Of a stretch of 64,000 nt of DNA, positions 22,030-33,042 are shown one piece after another. The stretch's first letter is position 1. Each line of letters starts with the position of its first letter. Source of the DNA: Lactifluus volemus. Taxonomy: Eukaryota; Basidiomycota; Agaricomycetes; Russulales; Russulaceae. A model generated the notes under the pieces. That model did not search any database. It was not told where the DNA came from and saw only the letters and a list, made by a program, of their open reading frames with translations. The DNA lies in the NCBI GenBank assembly GCA_022376515.1, contig WTXI01000005.1, positions 1,426,001 to 1,490,000 of the forward strand. The letters run 5' to 3'. A program made the translations under genes and the position numbers.

Positions 22030-22288
22030 AGCAGTGTCTCAACTCTAAGTCTCTAACACATGTCATCCACCCTTATGACACCTCTTGCATCACACATGAC
22101 TACGTAGATAGTTTGTCCTTAAACTACACAGACATACAATTATGATAGTCATTGTACCTGTATGTCTGTGTAATTTAAGGACAAACTATCTACATATTCA
22201 CAGTGTGATGCAAGAGGTGTCACAAGGGTGGATGATACATGAATGATGGATGACATGTTAGAGGCTTAGAGTTGAGACAATGCTAATG
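22030..22288. repeat. Second foldback palindrome (MITE-like), arms about 125 bp
   Basis: The outer ends read ATTAGCA...TGCTAAT, and the arms pair along most of their length: TGTCTCAACTCTAAG near 22035 with its complement near 22275, GACACCTCTTGCATCACA with its complement near 22210, and TAGTTTGTCCTTAAA with its complement near 22180. The left arm has a deletion of about 18 bp relative to the right. The loop is near 22150. It has no coding capacity. It does not share sequence with the foldback at 1893-2164. Its left terminus is the breakpoint of the RAD21 fragment. Confidence 0.85.
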
Positions 22289-22344
22289 TCAGAGCTGTAA
22301 CCCCAACAGAGACTCATAGGGAATGATGTAACTCATAGGTATCT

Positions 22345-22412
22345 TCACTGATACCCATACCCTTACCCACCCAAACCCATACCCAGAGGCCCAGGTAAGG
22401 GGTTACCCACAT
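22345..22412. repeat. CCCATAC/CTTACCC-type low-complexity tract
   Basis: Short degenerate units (CCCATAC, CCTTACC, CCCAAAC, GGTTACCC) follow each other for about 60 bp. It is not the canonical TTAGGG telomere repeat. It could be a relic of a mobile element end. Confidence 0.5.
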
Positions 22413-22521
22413 TTTTGCTGTGGATATGGGGTTTAACTTTTACCATTTTCTTACTTTTTGAATGTTGCAACTAGCACATGTTTATTACTTTTGTAAAGTA
22501 GCTAAATACTTCTACAACAAG

Positions 22522-24308
22522 TCATAAGCAATGCATGGTGGGATGACGTGGGTGGTGTGATGAGTGGGATGAGGCAGGTGGCAGGGTAGGGATGCAGGAA
22601 CGACACAAATGGCACAGGCAGGTCAGGGCAATCAACATACCCTTTGGCAGGGGCAGAAGGAGCTCAGAAATGAGGCTGAGAACCTCTTCAACCTGATCCT
22701 TGGGTCTATGTGCAAGAGATTTTCCATCACGGTCATGACTGTCATCGTCATCATCCCCGTCATTGTCATCTGCGGCATTTCCACTGCAGCACTGCCACCC
22801 AGAATCTTCACAAGTTCGAGGCACGAGCTGCAGACATGTAAGAGCCCAGTTGTCAGTAGTCAGCAAAAATGCCCATCACCGTACTCTTGTCGAGTCCAGC
22901 AAAGCTGCGTGGCAGACCTCCGACACCGTTAGGTATACCGCCCCCATCTTCTTCACTTGCACCATCGCCAGGGGGCCTTCTGCCAGTGTTCTCATTCCCA
23001 TCTTCATCCTGACCCCATCACGGTCATCGTGCGCAAGGTCAAGTTGATCGTCATGATCTGAAGCCTCGTGCTTGTATTCAACGTCCATCATTTCAACATC
23101 CTCATCTTCGACTTGCGAGGGGCCTGGGGCTGCCACGGCCTTACTTTTAGCGGCGGCAGCTTTTCCTTTCGTCGTGGTGCTTTGTCTGGACGATTGATAA
23201 GCAGGCGTTAAGACAGGCCCGAGGAGTACCGAATTGACACATTACCTCAATTTTTCGGCATCTCGGATGCTGATGGTTGTGTGATGTCTGAACGGGAACG
23301 AAGTGAGTAAGCGGTTGTGGTTGAACGGGGACGCTTGGAAGGACCAGCAGAGGCACTGGCGGAAAGATTATTATCTTCGGAGAGGGTTTCTAGGGCAGCA
23401 CATTTCTTGCCCTTTGTGTCGCGGGTGGGTTCGTTGATGGTAGGAGCGGAAGAAGTGACAGGATAAGTCGTACGGCGGGCTCTGTGCAGTCCATAACTAT
23501 ACGAGGTTGGGTGAAAATGAAATGGTTTTCGGCTGACGGCGACGAGTTGATGACGATGTCGCTTGACTGGAGTACGGTAGTCCCTCAAAAGGTCTGCATC
23601 GACGAAGTACGTTCCTTTGGAACATCAGCGGTTGTGGGAATTCGCAATGGAGATCCCGGACGATCTGGCTTCGTCATAGGCTCTGCAACGGCCTGGAAAG
23701 TTTCGACCCCATGAACCGGAAGCGTAGACGGATTTGAAGGGGCAATCTCAGTTGAGTGAGGCGCGAGCGATAGTTCTCGTGAAAAAGACATCGTCGTCTG
23801 GATCGAAGGGTCCATCTGCGAGGATGACAGCGAAATTCCGAGAGCCGCGGTCAAGACCTGTTCGATGTAACTTGGAGTTGAGAGGGGACAAGGAGGGGAA
23901 GAACATAGAGCGATACTGACCATTTGGTCATCGCCACCGTCGTATCGGGTGACAAGCATGGCATTCTGACGTTGCGACCTCCTGATCTGAAGACTTGTTG
24001 TCCTTGGCCAGTGTCTGCTTTGCTGCTCTGGCACGTGTTGTTGATCTGAGAGTGCGAGAATAATCTGAAGTAGTTATATGGGTCGAAAGAGGAGGTTGAG
24101 TGGTAGAGGGAAGTTGACTGGATTGGGAAAGGCTTTGAGAACTGGTGTCAGCGGAAGCTCCAAAATCCGATGATCGAAGTGGACGTCCAGGGGCGGTCGG
24201 AGAGCGGTGGCCAGACCCACTCGGCACGTTATTGGTGCTCCACCAACTTGAAGTGTCTTGATATTCCTCACCGTATGCCATCCTGTTACGTGCCTCGTGC
24301 CTCTCCAT
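22522..24308 (-). pseudogene. Possible N-terminal fragment of a UFD4/TRIP12-type E3 ligase
   Basis: Several minus-strand frames in tandem have coding character. Ser/Thr-rich, basic N-terminal-like pieces (SRTLRSTTRARAAKQTL at about 24.0 kb, PSKRPRSTTTAYSLRSRSD at about 23.3 kb) are followed by an acidic tract and then by HRPKDQVEEVLSLISELL-PLPKG at about 22.68 kb. The last piece resembles the RPxEQ(I/V)xEI(V)xLxxELLPPLP signature in the armadillo region of UFD4/UPL3/TRIP12 HECT ligases. I cannot join the frames cleanly, and no HECT catalytic domain occurs anywhere in the window, so if the match is right this is a truncated remnant. The assignment rests on one short motif. Confidence 0.3.
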
Positions 24309-25369
24309 TTCTTCTATCGCTCATACCCGGGCCCAGTGAAAGTTCCTTGGACTTCACTTGCGTCCGTACGGTACTCCTGTCTGCCTTGTCTTGGTCATTC
24401 TAGCTTCGTTCTCACATGTATACAAAGGGTTCCCAGTTTTCAATGAGGGAGCAGCGAAACATCACCGCTAACCCCTTTCCTCTTCAAAAGTCCCTGCGTG
24501 ATATTTCGAATGCTCGTCTTTGAGGACTCATTCCTTGTTCTCGCGGCAGCGGTCTCACCTACGGCCCTCTTCACCGAACTCTTCCGCGCTCTCTATGTGG
24601 GCACAGCATCACCGTCGCTGTCTCCGTCCAGACATTCACCTATCAAAATTTCAGTTTGGTGAGCGTAGTCCTGAGATACGCTGATGTCCGTTGCCCAAAG
24701 CTCTCGAGAGTGTGTCACTTGTAGCCCCTACATGTAGATGAGCCCACAGAGGGCTAAAGTTCGAAGAAGGTATAAGTGATGGCAGTACAGAATAATCCCA
24801 TCGTAAAGCTTCACAGTGCTGTGCATGGCAAGCGGGCACGACGAGAACAGGAAAACAGCTGAATAACTGATTTGAGCTCCGCAAAGCAAGCCCAAGCACT
24901 ATACGTCACCCACTTCAAGTGGATTGACAACCTGGTAGAAGTCCCTGCTCTTCCCAAGCTCCTGGTCTTTTCCTGAGGGAGAGGGGGGCTCTGCTCTGAT
25001 TCCTCAAGGTCACGCTACTACTAATAGCTAGTATAGGTAGAGTCAAGATGTGCTCGCACCACGCTTGATGAAATCATATCCAGCGGTCAAGTGAGAATTT
25101 CGTCGTAGACAAAGTACAGAGGTTGTTCGAGGACGCCAGAGAGAACATGCTCGTGCCCTGTCCGATTGCCTGAAATCCCTTTTTTCGTGGAGGAGCAACA
25201 AGAGAGATCTACTGACGTTATGCGTTCGACAGGCGATACTGTACAGTGACTATTTGAATGACTTCTGACCCATATTGTTTTGTTCCCTTTTCCAACCAAT
25301 AACTACCAGAAGCACCACACTGAATCATACAAGCCGTTTTATACCGGGGATAGCAGGGGTCCATGGCCC
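24309..25369. other. 1-kb intergenic region, no gene seen
   Basis: Only short frames without recognisable motifs occur. It lies between the E3-like fragments and the 3' end of the broken decarboxylase. Confidence 0.4.
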
Positions 25370-27412
25370 CTAAGCATAGCCCAGCTTCGCCAAGGTGCTG
25401 TTCCCAACACCTTTGATAATATTCCAGGCATTATCTATGTCACTCTGCTCTGTCCTCGAGGCACCGACAACCAGACGGATGCAGAACACCTTTCCAACCG
25501 TTGTCTGCGTCAGTGCGAGATCCGGACGAGACCGAAGATCTCGTAGAATGTTCGATTGAGAGCGTTGAGACTTTCAAGTTCTGTTGTACCGCCAACTTGA
25601 ACGATTTTGGTATAAGTCTGAACACGGAAAGTGCGAAGGAGGGAGGGGTCACGAGTTCGAAGATTGAACAAGCGCGAATGTGTTCCACAAATGAGTTGTT
25701 TAGGGAGATACACTGTAAACCAAATCCTCAGCGAAAGCCCAGCTCAGAAGGAACAAGGATTCAACCTTGCGTATGTTTGCTTGAAAGCCTTCAATGCCAA
25801 AACTACGGAGCACAAACCAGAGCTTGAGTGATCGGAAACGTCTTCCAAGTCCTAAATGCCAGTTTTTATAGTCGATCACGGTACCTGCCAGCGAGTAAAT
25901 TTAACGTCATGATTAACACCACTCTCGTTTTCGACAAATATACCTGCGTCCCCTTCTTTTGTCCTTAGAAATTCGGGAGTGATGTCCAATGCGTCAATGA
26001 GTTGCTTGCGATTGCGGACCCACAGTGAGATGCATCCCAATTTATCAGGCCCCACTAACGAAAGGATTAGTTGAGTGGCGAATGAACACTATACCCAGAC
26101 GGTTACCTTGTGGAAATTGATGCACAGGCTGTCTGCATATTCATTGATTCCCTGCAATTGTGCAGCCTCGCGATACTCGGGGCAGGCGAGAGTGACACCC
26201 GCCCAAGCGGCATCAACGTGCAGCCATATGGAGGGGAAGTTATCCTTGACTGCCTTGAATGACTACAACATGTATAGCCTCACAAAGAGCTACGACGTAC
26301 TGGCGGCGCCTATATCCTCCACCCGATCGATGGCGCCAGATGACGTCGTTCCAACCGTCGCAACTGCAAGAACTTATCGGGACTCTGCACAAGGCGCACC
26401 AAGTTAGACTCACCCAACACAAAAGGGTGTCGCCCTCGAACGTGGTCCTCTCGCACCGCATCTCTAAGGCGTTCTCCGGTCAGTCCAGTATTATCTTTCA
26501 TCACTGTCTCGTCCACGTCCAGCATGCGTACGTCTAATCCGAGTATCATCCCTGCCTTTTTCCCGAAAGAGTGAGTTTGAGTTGTTACATATATGACGAG
26601 TGACTCCAGCGATACGCCGGGATTTTCCCTCTGGTACCTGCTACGAGCAGCAACGATAGCAGTGAGGCCTGAGTCGGACGCAGTAGTCTAAGCATAAGAA
26701 AGAAGCAGAGTGAGCTCAGTGCGTGCGTAATAAGAATAAGATCTGACTTGAATAACGCCGCCACCGGTCTCGTTAATATTCAAGAATGAGTCATGTAACC
26801 CAAACATCTTGGCTGCCCAGTCCATCACTATGGCCTCTAGCTCGGTGCACGCTGGACTTGAGAACCACTACAGGCAGTGATGCGATCAGTCTGGCTGTCT
26901 AATCCAGAATGTCTCGATTTACGTTAAAGCCAGGGTTGGAAGTGCTCGAAGACAGCAACTCTGCAAGCGTTCCTTCAAAAGTGCTCGGGGTTGGAAAGTA
27001 TGCGAAGAAAGATGGATGTTGCCAGTGCGTCAAGCCTAGTATTTCCAGTCGGCCTCACGATATACATGGTGCATGGTCAAGAAAAATGAAGGCGCACCAG
27101 GAATAATGGCCTTTTGATAATCGTCTATGATAGACGCCCAGTCGTGTCCCTTCTGCGGCGCAGATTCTGGGGTGAGGCAAAGTATTTTTTTCGATCCTAT
27201 GTTAATCCAACATCAAAAGTCACTGTTACCTGGGATTAATTGACGGAGATAGCCCGGCTGGACTTGAGCAACTACAGGCTTCTCGCGGAGTGAATAGTAA
27301 TAGTCGCATATGCGATCAATGGCGTCATAACCTGCCTTCCTGAATCTGAGAGTTTATCAATACATGGAAGTAATCAATAGCATAAAAATGGCACTGACTG
27401 CTCAACGTCCAT
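25370..27412 (-). pseudogene. Aromatic-L-amino-acid (PLP) decarboxylase, frame-broken
   Basis: The N-terminus at 27412 (MDVEQ / FRKAGYDAIDRICDYYYSLREKP) and most of the family order are present: [64 protein letters not shown], the PLP-lysine motif NFHK, LWVRNRKQLIDAL, LGRRFRSLKLWFVLR and a C-terminal TQTTVGKVFCIRLVVG, stop at 25370. The pieces lie in different frames. One-base losses are apparent near 26030 (WGLINWDAS to LWVRNRK), near 25600 and near 25535, and one join near 26.9 kb is out of phase. The family (group II decarboxylases: DOPA, tryptophan or tyrosine decarboxylation) is certain. Whether the breaks are real or sequencing errors is not. Confidence 0.82.
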
Positions 27413-27720
27413 CTTCGATACCAAGGAACTGGGATGAAGGGGGAGACAAAAACAAAGATCACGACTTGAAATGGCCGACAGGCACCGATACATGATAAGG
27501 TAAGTAATCGGGATCTATCTCCGAGTCCGTCAACTCATTTCAGAGTCCTGTTGACGTACCCGAATGTATAGGCACATCGTCGACATTCAAGTTGGTGCAC
27601 TGGCAGCCCAGTGTCTCGTCAGTAAATGGTATTCCTTACTAGTTGTCAACTACTGTAGGACGTGTGAGAGTTCTGTCGCAGTTTCATGAATAAAATTCCT
27701 CGGCGGAACACGGTCACGTG
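27413..27720. promoter_or_regulatory. Divergent promoter region, decarboxylase / chitin synthase
   Basis: 308 bp separate the two divergent starts. No clear box is visible; a CACGTG E-box-like hexamer occurs at about 27715, directly before the chitin synthase ATG. Confidence 0.4.
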
Positions 27721-30700
27721 ATGAAGAAACTCGGGGGTGTCCAGTGTCCTCCGCGCGTTCGGCCTAGTCACACCCCCTCAAAGAGCCATTTCATGGCTAC
27801 AGACAGAAAAGTGCTTTCGTACAGATACGTCCAGGGGGCATCATCAGCTCCGTCCCTTTACGAGGATCAGGAAATTTACGAGGACGACGAAGACTACGAG
27901 GAAGACTACGACTACGACGATTATGATGCTGAAGAACCACAGGTACCGCCTTCAAGGCACTCCCCATCAGGAGGCTCCAAGACGCTTCAGTATGCGTTAG
28001 CCTCCTCGTCTTCGCAGCCTCCTGGTCTCTCCACTTTTGATACTATCGCCGACGCCGTTACAAAGCTTCAAAGTCGCTATCCTTCCACATCGACTACTGA
28101 GTATAGTGCAGAAGTTCCTCATCCAAGTGTGGGCACGTCCACTCCACCGTATGAACGACCACCATCAAGTGCGTCTAGTGCGACTTCTTATACTGTTGCG
28201 ACAGACTACGCTGCGCCAGCTAAGCTCGGCCGGCCCAATCGATTCGAGCCTGCTCTCAGCCCATTGTCCCAGCAGCCGCCAGCTCTCCCCACCATCGACT
28301 CAGGCGAGCCCTTCCAATTGGATAACCTCAACACTAACGAGGATCCTTTCTCGGATGGCTCCCAATACCGATCGCAAGCTATCATGTCAAACCCACAGGG
28401 ATTTCAGCGCCGTTCTCTGAGACCGTTCGCCAGCCATGATGATACCGGAAGCTTCGCGTCGGCAGAAGAGATGCCTCACCCCTCGCGTCCACCTTCTCAG
28501 CTCTCCGCCACTAGTACTCAAAGTAGAGGTTCTAGTAATGGAGGACTACCTTCTGTTAGTGGCGGCCCGACACCGACACCACAGCAAGTATCGCAAGTGC
28601 CTGTCTTGTTGCAGGACAGCATCGCTGAGCGCACCGTTGGCTTGGTGTCAAGGCCTAGCTCGGCTCAGCAGCCTCAACATGATTCATATTACTCATTCCA
28701 TTCACAAACTCTCACCCCTCCGATGAATCGCGTCGTACAGCGCCGCTCACCTTTGAAGCCAGTCTCGCCGATCGACCACTTTCGTCATGATACTGAAGCA
28801 TATGCGTCTGGGAGGAATTCGCTCCCTGTATACACCAATCCTCCGTCTCGTTCTCCCACTCCCGCTATTGGCGACGACAATTATGAAGCAGTCGGCACTC
28901 TCAACGGACACCACACTGGGTCATCTCAATACGCAGGGACCCACTATACTGGCATGTCTCAGTATACAGAAGGGACAGAGGAAACAGTTGGCGGGGAATT
29001 TGATGAAGAAAACTTGGACGAAGATGACGAGGGAGAGGACAAGAAAAATGAGAAATCAAAGCCAAAGAGCAAGTTTCAAGAGTTCCTCAACAAAGCACGT
29101 AACGATCCGTTCTTCAATCAAACGCTGGAGGAGAAAACCAAGCCTCAGAACGTCTTTGCCGATCCGCGTCGCGTCGTGTTTCCGGATCCATTGTCCCCTT
29201 TATCTGATGATATTTCGGGGACACCTATTGGGACGCGTCACTTTGGACCTGCGCCCATCGGGCGTGTCGCGCGGCGGAACAAGACATCGAAGCGCGTACC
29301 TCTCACGAACGGAAACCTTGTCCTAGACCTGCCTGTGCCGCCGAAGCTCGTCTTACCGCGCACTGGTCACCCCGAAGTGATGAAGACGAGGTACACGGCA
29401 GTCACGTGCGACCCAGATGACTTTGAGAAGAACGGTCATTTCTTGCGCCAAAACCAGATGAACAGGCGCACCGAGTTATTCATCTGCATAACCATGTTCA
29501 ACGTGAGTGGTTGAGCTTCATGTGTGGCACTTGATCGGAGTGGCTGAGTGGTTGCCCTAGGAAGACGAGATTCTGTTCTGTCGAACTTTATACGGCGTTA
29601 TGCGCAACATCGCACACCTGTGCACGCGTAAGAACTCGCATACGTGGGGTGTTGAGGCGTGGAAGAAGGTATGTCCCCTGCACACGTTGATGTATACGCT
29701 TACCTCGACATCAAGGTGGTTGTATGCATCGTTGCTGATGGTCGTCGGAAAGTCCATCCGCGTGTTCTTGATTGTTTGACTCTCCTTGGTGTATATCAGC
29801 CTGGTGGACACATGCGAAACGCCATCAACCATAAGCCAGTTACCGCACACCTATTCGAGTACACGACGTCTTTTGCAATTGACCCCAACTTACACTTCAA
29901 ATATCCTGACAAGGGTATCGTACCCACACAGATAATCTTCTGTATGAAGGAGCGGAATCAAAAAAAGATCAACAGCCACCGGTGGTTCTTCAATGCGTTT
30001 GGTTCTCTCTTGCAGGTGAGGTTTCCTTCTTAGAGAAGTCACACAGAGGCGAGCGCTGATAAATGTGAATAGCCGAACGTATGCGTACTTATTGATGTCG
30101 GTACCAGGCCAGGAAACAAGAGCATTTACTACCTGTGGAAGACATTTGACCTGAATTCGAACGTGGGTGGCGCTTGCGGCGAAATAGCAGCATATAAAGG
30201 CAAGCGCTGGTCCGGGTTATTTAATCCATTGGGCAAGTCCGACAGCAGACACGAAAGCAGACTGCCAAATGACTTTTTTTTTGCAGTTGCGGCTCAGAAT
30301 TTTGAGTATAAAATCAGCAACATTCTGGACAAGCCCACCGAAAGCCTATTCGGCTACATTAGCGTTTTGGTGCGTTAGCCACGATGCGCCGGGAACCCGC
30401 TTTCTAAGAAGCGTCCCTTGAAGCCTGGCGCTTTTTCCGCGTACAGGTACCATGCGTTGCAAAATGATAGAAGTGGACGAGGGCCGCTGGCTTCATACTT
30501 CAAGGGCGAAATCTTACATGGTCGAGATACCGACATCTTTACTTCGAATATGTGTGCGTCAAATGGTCTGGCTACACAACGTGGCGACTAACTGTTCAAC
30601 GCAGATCTCGCTGAGGATGTAGGTTCCCATTGCCCACCATTGACCCCCTCGTGTCCTACTGAGGCCTTCGATAGCGCATATTGTGTTTTGAACTAGTTGC

Positions 30701-32383
30701 TAAGGCTGACTCCAATTGGTAAACCTTGGCGTTTTCGTTTCTCTTCACGCACCTTGATCACAACCATCTAGGGTCCTTCGTTACGTCAAGAGCGCGGTTG
30801 CTGAAACCGATGTACCAGTTGGCCTCCCCGAGTTCATCAATCAACGCAGGCGATGGCTAAACGGATCTTTTTTCGCCGCGACCTATGCGATCGCTCACGT
30901 CGGGCAGATGTTGACCTCAGGACACAGTGTCAGTCGCAAAGCCATGCTTTCTATTCAAGCACTTTACAACGTCATCAACTTGATTGCATCTTGGTTTTCC
31001 ATCGTGAGTACCCCATACACAAATGGTCCATTAGAAGCAATGCCGACTGTTCTGGCTGTAAAGGGTAACTTCTATCTATTCTTTGTGATATTGTCCTCGT
31101 CCCTTGAAGCACCCGCCTTCCATTTGCACCCTATTCGATATGTAAACTCAGTTGTCCAGGTATTGCCTCTACATCACTGGCAGAACTCAACCCTTTCTAA
31201 ATCCATGCATTAGTACCTCCTGGCATCCATCGTTATTGCTTCCTTCCTATTTGCCATGGGCAACAAGCCACGATCGTATGACATTCATGAAAAACGATCA
31301 TCTTCCTCTCGCTCACATTATCGTTAGGGCGAAATGGAAGTACAAAACGGTTGCGATTGTTCTCGCGATCCTGATGGTCTATCTCCTTTTCGCTGCTGTG
31401 CAGTGCGCAATACAGGCAGCCAAGCAAGGAGGAACTGCGTATCAAATAATGTGGTTTAGCATAGTAGTAACATACGGAGGTAACTTCAGCACGCCTATGA
31501 TGTGGCGACATGCCGGACCTGACGTTTCGTTACCCAGTCTACACCATGTCTAGTTTTCTGGCCTTTGACCCATGGCACATGTTCACCAGTTTCATACCTT
31601 ATCTGCTATTATCCCCGACGTACATCAATATTCTCAACATGTAAGTGAACTGTCGTAGCTGCTTCCGAAAACTCGCTGATTTTCTATGTTAGCTATGCTT
31701 TTGCCAATTTGGATGACGTACGTTCTATTATCACCTGTTTCTCTCCTCCTAATAACCGATCTTTCAGATTTCATGGGGTACGAAAGGGGAAGACGCGGTT
31801 GAAATGGATTTAGGCGCCGTTATCCAAGACGCCGAATCGCGAGTGGACGTTGAGATTATCACAGAAGAGGCCGATGCCAATGCCCTCTACGACGAAGCGA
31901 CCCACAATCTCAAGTACCGAACGCCCGTGATACGCCCGGATGCTAACCGCGTCCTCTCCGTGGAGAAAGAGCAGGCCGCGAAGGAATATTACGCCAGCGT
32001 GCGAACGAATGTACGTACAGTATCCCTCCATGTCCCTGACGCGCCTCGTTGATAAAACCTGTTCACAGGTACTGCTCGCGTGGATCGTGTCTAATGTCAG
32101 TCATTCCTAAAAAAAAAAAGACGTCGTTTACTCATTCGTGACAGGGCTTGCTCCTCGCTGGGATCTTGGGCGCCGGCCAGTCTATCGACACATTCAAACC
32201 CGGGGGTGGTCTCACAGCCGCAAAAGCGTACATGACTTTTGTGCTGACTTTCGTCGGCTTCACCAGTATCATAGTAAGTTCGACCGGGCGCCTCTCCATA
32301 CGTCGTCGTGCTGAGAGGGAACATTCATATAGCGCTTCACAGGCTGTACGTGTTACCTGATTGCGCGGCTATTCACTGGATAG
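27721..32383 (+). CDS. Chitin synthase, division 1 (class I-III type)
   Basis: The first exon (27721-29502, about 594 codons) encodes an acidic, Ser/Pro-rich N-terminal region with an Asp/Glu/Tyr-rich tract at residues ~45-75, then the conserved entry [21 protein letters not shown] across intron 1. Catalytic-domain motifs follow: [49 protein letters not shown], and the signature QRRRWLNGS. At least six membrane segments follow, with an acidic cytoplasmic loop between them, ending [16 protein letters not shown] with the TAG at 32381. The enzyme polymerises UDP-GlcNAc into chitin at the plasma membrane. One intron (30233-30286) uses a GC-AG pair. An ATG 24 codons downstream (about 27793) is an alternative start. 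The gene looks intact. Confidence 0.93.
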
Positions 32384-33042
32384 GACGTTCTATGCATAGT
32401 ATGTAGATATGCTTCGTTCATTGACCTCTGGGCAAGGCAGCGTTCGACTTTTTTCCTTCTATTTTTTGGGGGTAGGATATTCACTAGGATTACTTTACGC
32501 TATTACTTTGATCAATGGACTAGGTACCCTTTCATTTCGTCCAACGGAGGCCGCTGTTTAGTCCATCTGTACTTGGCGCTCCAGCGTCATTCTATCCTAC
32601 TTGTATTTTACGATCTACTTCGGAAATGACAACGACGGCTATCTTACTTTGGACCTTTTCAAACGTCGGGGTGACTATCATTCGTTTTCGTGTCCTTATC
32701 AGCAACCAAACGCCTTCTACAGCTGGATTCTTTGAACACTTCCTTGTGAAAGAGTTTCTGAAAAATCTCGAGTTTGTCGAATTCTACCTTAGCATAGAAG
32801 GTCCAGTTATTAAATTGCCAGCTAAGGATTCACTAGGATACGCAAGGTTCAGAGACCTTGGGGGAAAGTTCTCCAGGCCCACCGCGGTATGAAAATAGAT
32901 ATTCGAGCTGTATGGGTAAGTGCAAGGTAATATACATCGATAGATTAAGGCAGATGAAAAGCAAAGAAAGCAAAAATCTCACAACATGCTGCATGCAAAT
33001 AGTAAAAGTCGTAAATCAGTCATACCGTAAAAGCTTAAGGCC
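32384..33042. other. Convergent 3' intergenic region, 660 bp
   Basis: The region lies between the stops of chitin synthase (plus) and the coiled-coil gene (minus). It holds only short frames. It should include both polyadenylation regions. No repeat is obvious. Confidence 0.4.

Noticed and set aside
22345..22412. Telomere-like repeat
   Set aside because: Units are CCCATAC/CTTACCC variants, not the CCCTAA repeat, and the tract is short and internal.
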